The translations under genes and the position numbers were made by a program. 18,800 nucleotides of DNA from Theodoxus fluviatilis (lineage: Eukaryota > Mollusca > Gastropoda > Cycloneritida > Neritidae): positions 22,501 through 41,300 of the forward strand of contig JAWQFJ010014731.1 of the NCBI GenBank assembly GCA_034096865.1, written 5' to 3'. The notes under the pieces were generated by a model. That model ran no database searches. It saw only the letters and a program-made list of their open reading frames with translations, and was not told the DNA's origin. This document shows, one piece after another, positions 9,123 to 18,800 of this stretch. Position 1 is the first letter of the stretch. The number at the start of each line of letters is the position of its first letter.

Positions 9123-9626
9123 ACAAATGTAGATGTGACGTAGTGGACTGGACGTTGAAGATAGTACACAAGGTGGAGGGAATACGGTAACAATAGGGAG
9201 GAAATATCGTGTGCTTGCCAGTAGGGAGACGAAACAAATGGACAACGTCGAGGGTGAAGGATATACTGGATGTGCAGAGTGTGTCCGGAAGGGTTTCAGC
9301 GTAAAGATGTTGAAGGAGAGGGGGTCGGGAGTGCGGTTGGGGTTGGGGGGTGAGAATGGAGTATGCTGTATGGGGCGTCCTTGGTAAAATGGAGGATTGG
9401 TTGCGTCAAAATGAGCCGTGGCCTACGGGGAATGGAGCGGAGGAAGACAATGAGATATGGTAATAGGATTCAATGGCGTACGCCCCGTCAGCTCTGAAAC
9501 TGGTGTGGCTGGTGACTCGAGACCTCCACGTCCAACTGAGTTCCTGCTGGACATCTAGAATAACGCGTGTGGTGAAAGACTATTTACTACCAAGAACTGG
9601 ATTTCCGGAATATAAAACAATATTGG
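9123..9626. other. Unique sequence with no gene
   Basis: G/A-biased but not repetitive sequence. No open frame of note and no motif I can support. Confidence 0.7.
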
Positions 9627-9723
9627 AGGGGTGGGGTTGGGGGTAGGGGTAGGGGGTGGGGGTGGGAAGTAGGGGGTAGGGGTGGGGGTGGGGGTGGGAT
9701 GGGGATGGGGGGTAGGGATGGGG
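9627..9723 (+). repeat. G-rich block with strong G-quadruplex potential
   Basis: Roughly fifteen runs of three to six G are separated by one to three bases (T, A, TT, AAGTA) on the plus strand. Spacing is short and irregular, with recurring GGGGGTGGGGGT and GGGGTAGGGG units. It lies about 120 bp upstream of the compound CT-AT-GT array. Confidence 0.92.
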
Positions 9724-9837
9724 CGGAACAGTCAGGACACATGGAAACACTACTCATTCCCATCTGCAAGTACGTAGTCGGCATTGGTTTACAGCTGAAA
9801 ATTCTTCCACATTTGACACTAAACAAACGCTTCAAAA

Positions 9838-10372
<535 letters not shown>

Positions 10373-10977
10373 CTTCTAGATATAACGCCAGAACACATTT
10401 CTTTCTAATCATCCATAAATAAAATCATAATTTTGCATCTTTTGTCTTCTTATAAAGTTTGACACATTATCTAATCGGCGTAAATTCTCGTCTAACATGT
10501 ATCGTTTGGTATTCCTGTCATTATCTCACCTACGAGCAATCCCCGCAGATCCCATCTTTGCAGGGATTGACGTCAAACATCAAGTAAAATATCCTCACCG
10601 AGAGGTCAGAACTGCCTCTGTCGAGAGTGCACACTTTTTATTGGGCTTTATTTCTAGTCAGACTGCGTCATCATCCACTCTCTTTCTCCACCCGAATGAC
10701 AAGGCTATTTCAAAGTGGATCGAGGACTTCTCAAACCTTTCCCATATAATATCCTAGACCAGTGTTAGAGAGAGGAAGAGATTTGGAACGAAGGCAGTGA
10801 GTCTGCATAGCAGCTTGCACATTAGTGAGCGTAGGCCGACTCCTTTTGTGAAGGGTCTCTCCGTAAACAGGCAGCAGGGCTTGCAGTATTGATCTCGTGT
10901 CCAACGCCCTCTCAACACGGTCCGCGCATCGGCAGGCAGTGTCCTCATGAGCCTTCGTCTACTGGCGTTTTTATTTC
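10373..10977. other. Unique sequence with no identifiable gene
   Basis: An 86-codon plus-strand frame (10497-10757) has balanced composition but no recognisable motif. A 134-codon minus-strand frame (10754-11158) crosses the following G-rich block and owes its Pro-rich middle to it. Confidence 0.6.
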
Positions 10978-11040
10978 GGGTGGGGGGTGGGGGTGGGGAA
11001 AGGGGGTGGAGGTTGGAGGGGGGGCGGGAGGAATAGGGGG
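10978..11040 (+). repeat. Second G-rich quadruplex-prone block
   Basis: Runs of three to seven G separated by T, AAA, TGGA or C across about 60 bp on the plus strand. Similar in style to 9627-9723 but shorter. Confidence 0.88.
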
Positions 11041-12341
11041 CAGGAATGTACTTAGACCTCAGATAGAGAAAATCCAGGCCATTTTGGCTCACCTCTTTTT
11101 TCCTGTCAGTCTGCAGAATCCGCACTGAAGATGCGTCCCTTTTCTCCGCAGTTCCCACAGCTTTACGTCATCTCCTGTCTCCACCATTGCCTCTCTTCCG
11201 TTTTTGAGTCAGCACGTGGGAAATCAAGCCCTGGCCGCAGCTGGAGAAGAAGTCTTCAGTATTTTCCTCCTCGACCGTCCTGCCTGCATGTCCGGGGACT
11301 GGAAGTTCTTTTGAGTCATTTCCTCTGTGTGACCCCACTCACCCCAATCCCGCTCCCTGATCCCATGAACTTTTTCATGCTTTCGATTTCCTTTGGTCAC
11401 ATTTTGCTCCAGCGTGAAAGAAACGAATTTCAAGTCGTGGATGAGATCAATACCAAGTTAGTTTATTTCCTTTGCTGTTTGCGTGCGGAAGCACTGCATA
11501 AGTTAGTATCACCATCCTAAGCAATGCATTTTCTGATTTCCTTTACCCTCACACAGTTCCCCTACCCCACCTTCCACACCCACACCCCTTCCCATGTCAC
11601 CAGTCCATTGCTTCACATGCAAAATCAACTTCTCATCCGGATGGCAGAATGTCCACACAATTATGTTTCTATCTGCGTGCTACAGATTGAAGGTGATGAT
11701 CTTCATTCAATAACCAATCCCTTTAAACTAATCATTCCTCTTTCCACGGCATTGCTAACGCCCCACCAGTTCACATCCCTTCCCCCATCCTATCTGAATT
11801 CCCACATGTCCTCTCATGCAGACTATGACCTCTCCCTCAGAGACTTCTCCATGGCAACTCCAGTTTACTGCACCCAGCTGACCCAGGAGAGGAAGAGCCC
11901 CGTGCTGGAGAAAGTAGGATAGATAGGATAGATGGGAGTGAAGAGTTGGGGAAGCAAAGAAAGAAAGAGTCGGGATTGCAAATAGAAGCTGCATGGAGGG
12001 TGTGAGGAAAAGAAAGAACTGCTTCTGAGGGTGATGGAGTCTACTGAGGGTGAGGGCATAGATTCGTCAGGAATTCGATTCCTGCAGGATGGCTAGACGT
12101 TGGTGCTAGACCTCTGGGAGGCTGCTCTTTCTTCCTCGGCATCCTCTGTCCGTTTGACTCATTCCCGCCTCATGTTGTACTTGATAGTAGTACCAGTGAC
12201 CGCCATTTACGTATGCATATGCATGTACCAGCTCAATAGTCACACTTCAGTCTGTCTGCATGAGTGTGCTTGAGAGCGTACATGCGTGAGCGCTCGCGCG
12301 CGAGTGTGTACATGTGTGTGTGTATTGTGGGCCTCGATGCT
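11041..12341. other. Unique sequence with no identifiable gene
   Basis: This stretch contains two plus-strand frames of about 130 codons (11131-11520 and 11524-11922), separated by a single stop region, and overlapping minus-strand frames. Neither has a recognisable domain. The second is Ser/Thr/Pro-rich and follows C-rich local sequence. A short GGATAGATAGGATAGAT block lies at 11916-11932. Near the right end are two palindromes, ATGCATATGCAT at 12213-12224 and CTCGCGCGCGAG at 12293-12304. Confidence 0.6.
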
Positions 12342-12419
<78 letters not shown>

Positions 12420-12469
12420 CTGAATACTTCTCTTGAAACCTGAAACTTTCTCTTCCAAATCATCTCCCC

Positions 12470-12537
<68 letters not shown>

Positions 12538-12591
12538 CCTCCTGAATATTTCTCTTGAAACCTGAAACTTTCTCTTCCAAATATTCTCCCC
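12342..12591. repeat. Duplicated cassette: (CT)n plus 55 bp unit, two copies
   Basis: A CT tract (12342-12414) is followed by a 55 bp non-repetitive segment (12415-12469), then a second CT tract (about 12475-12536) and the same 55 bp segment (12537-12591). The offset is 122 bp and the segments differ at 3 of 55 positions. Each starts CCCTCCTGAATA and ends CTCCCC. The Arg/Glu frames on minus are translations of the CT tracts. Confidence 0.95.
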
Positions 12592-12596
12592 TTCAC

Positions 12597-12598
<2 letters not shown>

Positions 12599-12637
<39 letters not shown>
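12599..12637. repeat. (CA)n microsatellite, about 19 units
   Basis: Uninterrupted CA run immediately after the duplicated CT cassette. Confidence 0.98.
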
Positions 12638-12638
<1 letters not shown>

Positions 12639-12648
12639 ACATACACAT

Positions 12649-12735
12649 TGTTACGGGGATCCACAAAAACGAAATAAAACAGGTCCCGGGTTACTTACAT
12701 GTCTTTATATTTCAACATAAAACATGCCCGTAACA
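12649..12735 (-). mobile_element. 87 bp segment with perfect 9 bp terminal inverted repeats (LTR- or MITE-like)
   Basis: The segment starts TGTTACGGG (12649-12657) and ends CCCGTAACA (12727-12735), a perfect 9 bp inverted repeat with TG...CA ends as in long terminal repeats. Read on the minus strand, it has a TATA-like AATATAAAG about 25 bases in and a T-rich region before the GGATCCCCGTAACA end, reminiscent of a very short LTR. It is shorter than usual LTRs, has no visible target-site duplication (flanks ACACAT and GGGATA) and no primer-binding site. A solo or deleted LTR and a miniature DNA transposon are both possible. Confidence 0.45.
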
Positions 12736-12975
12736 GGGATAGAAAAAAGAATGTTACATTTGTATATGGCTCAAACACAACATCCTCAATAACCCAATCT
12801 TATTAAATTACACCTACTCTTCACCTACTCAACTCCCAACGGAAAAAATGAAAAAGCACAAGTAAAATGTTATTCAGTCTTCTAATATAAAACATAAAAG
12901 CACGTAAGTCAGCCCTCGACAAGTAAAAACTATCGACCCGTGTAAAACTCTCGCACCAACCTTCCAACTCTGCCC
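12736..12975. other. AT-rich unique spacer
   Basis: A-rich sequence without a recognisable frame or motif, between the 87 bp segment and the pyrimidine-rich minisatellites. Confidence 0.65.
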
Positions 12976-13030
12976 GCTCTCTCTCTCTCTCTGCCCGTCT
13001 CTGCTGTGTGTGTGGAGCCGATCTCTTCTC

Positions 13031-13228
13031 TTCGTCTGCTTCTCTCTTCTGTGCTTCGCCTTCCTCCACTCTCTTTTTCGTCTGCTTCACTCTTCGGTGC
13101 TTCGCTCTCCTCTTCTCTCTTCTTCTCACCCAGCAGGCGGACCGATCTCCATCTTCTGTCTTCTCTCAGTAGGCGGACTGATTTCTCCTCTCTCCTCTCA
13201 GTAGGCGAACTCATCGCTGTCTTCTTGC
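13031..13228. repeat. Diverged pyrimidine-rich minisatellites (two families)
   Basis: First family: a 36 bp unit starting TTCGTCTGCTTC occurs at 13031 and 13077 (offset 46, about 4 differences). Second family: units starting CAGYAGGCGRAC occur at 13131, 13167 and 13199, with spacing 36 then 32 bp and declining similarity. Frames on both strands show matching peptide repeats (for example RRTD on plus, SVRLL on minus). Because both strands stay open and the units vary in length, a repeat array is more likely than a gene. Confidence 0.8.
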
Positions 13229-13440
13229 TCTCTCTAATATAGCTATCTTCTCACAACCAACTCACGACCCACCTTTTCTCACTACTACTCATATCTCAGA
13301 GCGAACACCTCTCATCACCCCTAGGGCAGAACTCAACTCCCATCCACCCTCCATTTCTATACAGTCGTTGGACTACCAACTTTACAAGCAAAAACCAAGT
13401 CTCTCAGGTGAGATACTTCCGAAAACCCACTTCCCCATTA

Positions 13441-13448
<8 letters not shown>
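13229..13448. other. Unique spacer before the CA array
   Basis: C/A-rich sequence with no motif I can support. Confidence 0.65.
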
Positions 13449-13532
<84 letters not shown>

Positions 13533-13533
13533 C
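13449..13533. repeat. (CA)n microsatellite, about 42 units
   Basis: Long CA run with one CG interruption near its right end (CACACGCACACA). It is the longest single uninterrupted CA array in the window. Confidence 0.98.
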
Positions 13534-14878
13534 ATTACATTCACAAAAACTAAACGCAGAAACAACGTGCACTCAAGGCAGCAGCATCGAAACATGACGT
13601 CACAACCAACCACTAAAGAATCGTCAAGCAGTGAGATCATGACCACGATTTGTGTTTTATTCCTTTTTCGAAGGAAAACACTGGCAATAGCTGTATATCA
13701 ATTCATAGTGAGAGGAGAAAACTACTCCATTAATCTTTTGATGACGCTAAGGTTTTCAAGACGACGTGTGCATCAGTACGGCTTGTTCTGTTGTCGGAGA
13801 ATTTATTGATCATTGATCGCAAAGGGCTTCGTTCACGGAGGATTACAACTACACTGGCTTTATGTACGTGAGATGAAAGAAAAAAACACACTGTATTTTC
13901 TGAAGTACTACTAGTATCACAATCCTGCTCGACAGATGTATTTTCAATTTCGAAATCCTAAGAATTGAGGTTTCTATAGTTTGTTCCCGTGACCGTACTT
14001 GCAAAAGTCTTCACAGATCATCGCACAAAACGTATGGAACTGGTCAGCGGCTAGAGCGGACCTTGTGTCGTCTGCTGTTGTCTTGTTCGCGCCAGTCGCT
14101 TTGAGAAGGTTCCTTTTTAACACCAAAGGTGTGATATATTCAGTAGTAACAGAAAATTAGACACTTCTGGAAGCTTTCCACACCTTTCACGTCCATGTAT
14201 GTAGTCAATGCTAATTTCATTATCGAGGGTAAGCTTATCTTTCTGCTAGAAATCTCTGTTTAACGCCGGAGTCAGAAACATTCTGAACACAGAGATATAG
14301 TATATGTCTCAGCCACGCTGAATGGGTAAGAAAAAGCGGTGCGTGAACTGCAATGGTCAGATCCGTCTGACAACCTTGTAGAAATCAACGTATCCATCTG
14401 CAGTCTCTAGCCACTATCGAGTGCAAAGAAACAAACCAAGATTTTAATAAATGGTCCATACGTCTGTGTGAGTAAAATATGGTAAGGAATTTCTTCAGCG
14501 CGTTCGAGTCAAATGCATGTCTGTGACTACCAAGGCAACATCTATGTGATGTCTGACTGCGCTTTTTCGTCTCCTTAGCACGCGTTTGGGGCATTTACAT
14601 CAGTATGTTTCTATAACGTCGTCTGACTTGAATGCTTATTCTTGAACTACACACTTACATACACGCAAGTGCACGCACACGTGTATTGTCCATCCCTCGC
14701 CTCCATCCAATCCCTTCACTCACAGACACACCGATGTAGAGATTCAAACAACAAGAAAACAGTCATACAGACTTCAACTGGAAGTTCTTGAAACGTTTGA
14801 CTTCAAAGGGAAATGGAGTCGTGAAAGGCAGGAAACAGACATATTTTTCATCTGGGTGTAGCCAAGGGCAAGGCGGCA
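13534..14878. other. Unique sequence with no identifiable gene
   Basis: AT-rich sequence with scattered short frames only. The last part of a 133-codon plus-strand frame that starts in the CA array (13408-13809) covers about 90 codons of non-repetitive sequence but has no recognisable domain. I see no RNA gene or terminal repeats. Confidence 0.7.
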
Positions 14879-15048
14879 GAGAGAGAAAGAGAGAAAGAGA
14901 GAGAGAGAGAGAGAGACAGAGAGACAGAGAGAGAGAGAGACAGAGAGAGACAGAGAGAGACAGAGAAAGAGACAGAGAGAGACAGAGAGAGAGAGAGAGA
15001 CAGACAGAGAGAGACAGAGAGAGAGACATAGAGAGACAGAGAGAGAGA
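14879..15048. repeat. GA / CAGA compound microsatellite
   Basis: The plus strand consists of GA units with CAGA and GAAAGA variants. The Arg/Glu plus-strand frame and the Leu/Ser minus-strand frame are artefacts. The array directly abuts the GATT repeats of the tail-like feature to its right. Confidence 0.97.
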
Positions 15049-15250
15049 TTGATTGATTCTTTATTTATCAAGGATGAAATTTTAGGCATTTCTGCTGTAG
15101 GAGAAGTGCTGTGACTGGACCAGAACAAGTAAGAATTCAATCTCATGCCGCGAACATCACGGATCAGCGTGACTCGATGACGAGCACTCCAGAGCTCTCT
15201 GGATCCATAGCGCCGTAAGAAGACGCCTTCGCGCCCATGAATGTAAGACT
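15047..15250 (-). mobile_element. Probable 3' end of a minus-strand retroelement (LINE/SINE-like tail)
   Basis: Read on the minus strand, this sequence ends with AATAAAGAATC followed by three AATC units (GATT x3 on plus, 15047-15058) and then runs into the microsatellite. A polyadenylation-like AATAAA (plus 15060-15065) just before a short tandem tail is typical of non-LTR retroelement and SINE 3' ends. The minus-strand frame upstream stays open for about 85 codons (15058-15311) and then leads into the repeat. I cannot name the family, and the 5' boundary is not visible. Confidence 0.45.
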
Positions 15251-16033
15251 TTGCTCCGAAACTGCAAGAGTATCGGCATAGGCCAGATTGCCGCACGCTT
15301 GTTCCACGCAAGTCGCTTCCTCACCCAGTTGAGCAGACCTCAGATCAGTCTAACGATGGTCCTGAGCTACGCACTTATTCAATCACTTCACCAACCCGCC
15401 TTCCTCCATTGTCTACATACACAATGGACTTCCAGCTCTCTTTGGACAGCAGGCATGAGTCTGCACCACGATGCCCCGAAACTTCCTAGGCTCATGTGAA
15501 GGATCTACAGCCCGGTAGCGTCAGGATGGTCCCTTAAGACAGTGCGAGAGAGTCTTTGACGCCTGAGAGCATACGAGAATCAGACTTTAATCAAACACGG
15601 ACTCCACAGCGAAGGCAAGAACTCGCACTAGCGAGAGTATGGTGAACCCCCCGAGCCTATTTGACTCTTGGACCGGAGCCCGTAAGCCGCAGACGCCTCA
15701 GAATTGCGCCATGCCGAGAGAGAGAGAGAGGGAGATGGATGGAGCTGTCTGTTTGACGCGCTGCAGATCAGCCTGTTGGAGGTTATGTACTTGCCCATAG
15801 AAGGCCATCGAGCACGAAATTCACAAGCACAGTTTAGAGTAAAACGACGAATCTAATTCACGCTAGGTCAGCCTAGTTAATTCGTACTTCATACGTAAGA
15901 CGCAAGGGTATGGGAAAGACGCGAGTGAGGTCGCCGGTTGGGCGGAATTCCCTCACAGGGGTCAACTTGCTTCACCTTCAGACCCACAAGGGAGCCTGGC
16001 ATGAAGTTACCCAGTTTAATCCCTAGGGAACTG
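15251..16033. other. Unique sequence, possibly continuing the retroelement remnant
   Basis: Mixed GC composition, an 82-codon plus-strand frame (15251-15499) with no recognisable domain, and a small GA run at 15717-15731. The retroelement suggested by the tail at 15047 may extend into this region on the minus strand, but no reverse-transcriptase or endonuclease motif could be read. Confidence 0.55.
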
Positions 16034-16050
16034 TTTTTTTTTTTTTTTTT
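16034..16050. repeat. T17 homopolymer (A17 on minus strand)
   Basis: An uninterrupted run of 17 T on plus. As a minus-strand poly(A) it would end a sequence lying to its right (16051 onward), which is GC-richer than its flanks. Confidence 0.95.
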
Positions 16051-16743
16051 GTTGGTGTGTGTTTTTGTCTTTCTGAGACTTCACTGAGGCAGAGATACAG
16101 ACAGGACGACCCCCTATCCCCTTCGGCCCACCCTCCACTAACACCTTGAACCCATCCTTGCATGATTGGAACTATACGCACTGATACCAATGTAGCAGTT
16201 CCTCAGCCCACCACCCCCGGTCGCAATCTGACGGAACCAGCTGAACTGGTAGTGAGGACCGCTGACGGGAGCAGATGTCTTGAAGAACTGACATGCCGAG
16301 GTACGTCGCAGGCCTGACCACACCAGCGACACGAATAGGAAGATCGGAGAGTCACCCCCCTTGCCGCCGTACCGATCTGATCCGATGACCTTCGTCTCAA
16401 AGCACGAGATCTGGAAACGCCAGCATGTGAGATACCACCCCTCGGGTCCACCCCCACCTCATTCATCCGAGGAGGCGTTGGTGAATTGTACACGCCACGC
16501 CGGATATAAGGCGACGGCGCACGGGGGATTGGGAAGAGCTTCCGGTTCGTTTTTGCTTTGTACTCGGCGATTAGGCCATGGAGAAGGAGCGAGACGAATT
16601 GCCTGAGCAGTCAGCACGATGATTTGCGTCTTGTGCAGACATGAGATGCGAACCAGACGGAAGACGATACCGTTGGGAAATCTCTCGGTGCCAGCAGACA
16701 CTATAATAGACGAGCAAAGCGGGTAGCAGGACTGATCACGCAC
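16051..16743 (-). other. GC-richer segment with minus-strand frames; possible old retrocopy
   Basis: Three minus-strand frames of 64-96 codons (16138-16332, 16203-16493, 16459-16743) lie next to each other in different phases, with a plus-strand frame in between. This could be the decayed remains of one reading frame ending in the poly(A) at 16034-16050. No protein family is recognisable in any phase, and no target-site duplication was found around the T17. It is equally possible that this is ordinary unique sequence. Confidence 0.35.
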
Positions 16744-18520
16744 ATGTCATTACATACAGAGGATCAGATTGAGATGATGCACTCAGGATTCCTAATGGCT
16801 GCCGAGTGCATGTAACCCATGACACGTTGCGCCTTTCCACGTTAGAGAAGAGTAGCTGCCGAAATATCGGCCTCAAGCATCTATTCCCACTTCTAGACAC
16901 CAGTTTGTAGAAGATGTGAGTCCGAATGCCTGAGGTGAAATTATTGACTACATCTTGCAGGCGCAGGCTTGGGAGCTATTAGAAAGCAAGGAGGATAATC
17001 TGCTCTATTATATCCCAGTTCTCTTTGGGCTAGGACAGGCCAAAAACGGGCTCCTCTTTGTGTGAAGTGAATCCGTGCTAACATGGTTCTATCGAAGCCT
17101 AGCCCACAGACACGAAATCACGAAGAAAAGTGACAATACTGCCTTTACGGAGACTCCAAACGCCCCTAAGAACCCTGAACGTGAATTACTAATTTACAGA
17201 TCTACACTGCACGCTCATGTGTCCAGTCCATCGTACGCTCCCATCACGTTAGGCATCCGGGAATCAGTTGAACACGAGCGAACTCAGAGAATCTGCGCAA
17301 CCCGCTAGCCCAGTCCCGCCGTCCAAAAAATCGCACATCCTTTCTCTCTCTCCTTTCTTCAGTCTAACAACTCTCCCGACAGTCCATTACTTTTTCCTCG
17401 CCCCATCACCATCTGAGACGTCAGCCAAAACTGATGACGTAAATGCTCCGAACCCTGTAAGCCAATTACTGAAAGAACCAGAATCAAGTCTTTCCCGCAC
17501 ACTGACTCCACCCTCACTACAACAAAGAATGATTTTTGTCACTCCAGTTCGCATTATTGTAACATTGATTGATATCTGTATGTATTTCAAAAGAGTCCAC
17601 TCCAACTAAGCCTTCCTCGAAAGGACGTTTTTTGATCTCGCGTCTTCTATTCCCCCGGTTTTTTAGTGCCAGAATAATCGAATAAGAACATAGCATCTAC
17701 CCTACCCGAGATTTCACATGACTTGAAGATCGACCCACCCAATAACAGCGCTTTTTGAGCTTACATGCAATATTCCCCCTTTTCCATAGCAATCCGTATT
17801 CGAGACTCATGCAATTTGCCACAGAGATAAAGCAGTGTTTTTATCTTTTTTGTTTTTTTTTTTCTGTGTTATTGGCTTATAGCGTGGCAGCCTTTAGACG
17901 TGATATTACCCCGTACAATCTGTTGCTAGTGCGCTGGCTAGCAATACCTGTTGAGAAAATGCTTGTCCATGTTGCACGATCGGCCTTCGCAAGACGTTTC
18001 TAGATGCCTAAATGCATACCCCACACTCAAAAAGCCATCATAAAGCTATACTTGATAGACGAATGTGAACTTTCAAACATCTAAAACGATGAGAGAATAG
18101 CATATTGAAGAGAAGGTGACAGGACGAGAGATGATTTGAAGTGAGAGTAGATGCGATCATAACACATACTTTAATCACAAAAATCTGCGGAAAAAATTCT
18201 TAGTGTGGTCGAGACACTTATATTTTTTTATTGGCTATTTCTGCAACTTTTTAAATTATTGCTCTTAACCAACAATTGCTACCCATTCTCCGCTATCCTC
18301 CTTTCTGGTCGGAGCTTATCTTGAGCGCAAAAAATATGACAGAACATATGCAACGAAACGTGCAATTTAGCGATGGAGGATTCGAACAACAAAAATATAA
18401 TAAGCAGACCAAGGTGTGACTGACATACGGTCAATTGTTCAAGACAAAAACTTCGACCTGAATTTACACATGCACATTAAGGGTAGAACCTTGCTTAGGT
18501 GTGGAATTGAAGATAATATT
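16744..18520. other. Unique AT-rich sequence with no identifiable gene
   Basis: Short frames (17075-17308, 17268-17609, 17755-18003) have no recognisable domain. T-rich runs at about 17839-17863 raise apparent hydrophobicity in the last frame. GTTCGAATCC on the minus strand near 18374-18383 matches a pol III B box but has no tRNA fold around it. Confidence 0.65.
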
Positions 18521-18522
18521 GT

Positions 18523-18770
18523 TATGTGTAGCACACTTGATGGGATGGTGAGTAGCAGTCCAGCAAGGAGACATCCAATGGTTCAGGATTGATAGCTAGT
18601 TTTAGTGATGCTAAAAGATTATTGGCAAAAATTGTAATAGGAGTGGACACTAGCTATGACATACAGCACAAAGGAGCACTCCATGGAGGATTTAGTGTCA
18701 AGGTGCTATGCACAATTGATGGGGTTAGGTAGCGCAGTACGCAGGAGACCTCATGGGGATTTAGTGCGTC
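18523..18770. repeat. Degenerate repeat units at right edge
   Basis: GCACACTTGATGGGATGG at 18531 and GCACAATTGATGGGGTT at 18710 head two similar blocks, each followed by GTAGC...CAG...AGGAGAC and a TCCA/TCA-TGG stretch. A third partial block (GGAGCACTCCATGGAGGATTTAGTGTC, split by small differences) lies at about 18672 and resembles the end of the block at 18744 (GGAGACCTCATGGGGATTTAGTG). Spacing is irregular (about 180, 105 and 71 bp). This looks like the edge of a diverged satellite or duplicated element running out of the window. Confidence 0.5.
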
Positions 18771-18800
18771 TTCACTTATGTAAGGCTACACACTTGAATT

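Noticed and set aside
9627..9723. Interstitial telomeric repeat
   Set aside because: TAGGGG-like units occur, but there is no regular TTAGGG period. The block is irregular G runs.
17425..17455. CTGATGA followed by CGAA, as in a hammerhead ribozyme
   Set aside because: The required GAAA and a pairing stem II are missing. Other CTGANGA matches on both strands (for example near 7790, 5080 and 12066) fail in the same way.
18370..18390. Minus-strand GTTCGAATCC resembling a tRNA B box
   Set aside because: No T stem, anticodon arm or A box at the right distance, so no cloverleaf can be drawn.

Overview
This window looks like non-coding nuclear DNA from an animal. I find no protein-coding gene, rRNA, tRNA, CRISPR array or prokaryotic operon that I can defend. 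The open reading frames fall into two groups. Some are translations of microsatellites (poly-Ser/poly-Glu, Cys-Val, Thr-His and Arg-Glu proteins). Others are short frames of about 60-145 codons with no recognisable domain, no consistent codon bias, and overlaps on both strands. Very long GT/CA, CT/GA, TCC and GTCT arrays, short retroelement-like tails and mixed AT-rich unique sequence suggest a metazoan. Microsatellite-dense marine invertebrates such as molluscs would fit, but nothing here proves the clade. The window is best read as intergenic sequence or the inside of a large intron.

Left part (1-5500): a CT/CCCT tract followed by a CA array, AT-rich unique sequence, a 17-18 bp C-rich minisatellite (2048-2140), a large TCC triplet tract (about 3499-3858), a 15 bp minisatellite (4121-4180), a C-rich block (4606-4722) and a compact hairpin (5037-5066).

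Middle (5500-11100): a GT/GC array containing a 163 bp perfect tandem duplication (5634-5940); a pair of inverted 39 bp repeats 382 bp end to end (6235-6616), possibly a small mobile element; a C/T-rich block; a GC-rich island without a gene (8091-8480); a purine-rich tract with a G12 run; a GT array; a G-rich quadruplex-prone block (9627-9723); a compound CT-AT-GT-GTCT array over 500 bp long (9842-10372); and a second G-rich block (10978-11040).

Right part (11100-18800): a duplicated CT tract plus 55 bp cassette next to a CA array (12342-12637), an 87 bp segment with perfect 9 bp terminal inverted repeats (12649-12735), pyrimidine-rich diverged minisatellites (13031-13228), a long CA array, a GA/CAGA tract beside what looks like the 3' tail of a minus-strand retroelement (about 14879-15250), a T17 run beside GC-richer sequence (a possible old retrocopy, 16034-16743), and a degenerate repeat that runs to the right edge. 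Because there are no convincing genes, there is no pathway to describe. The informative content is the repeat architecture.
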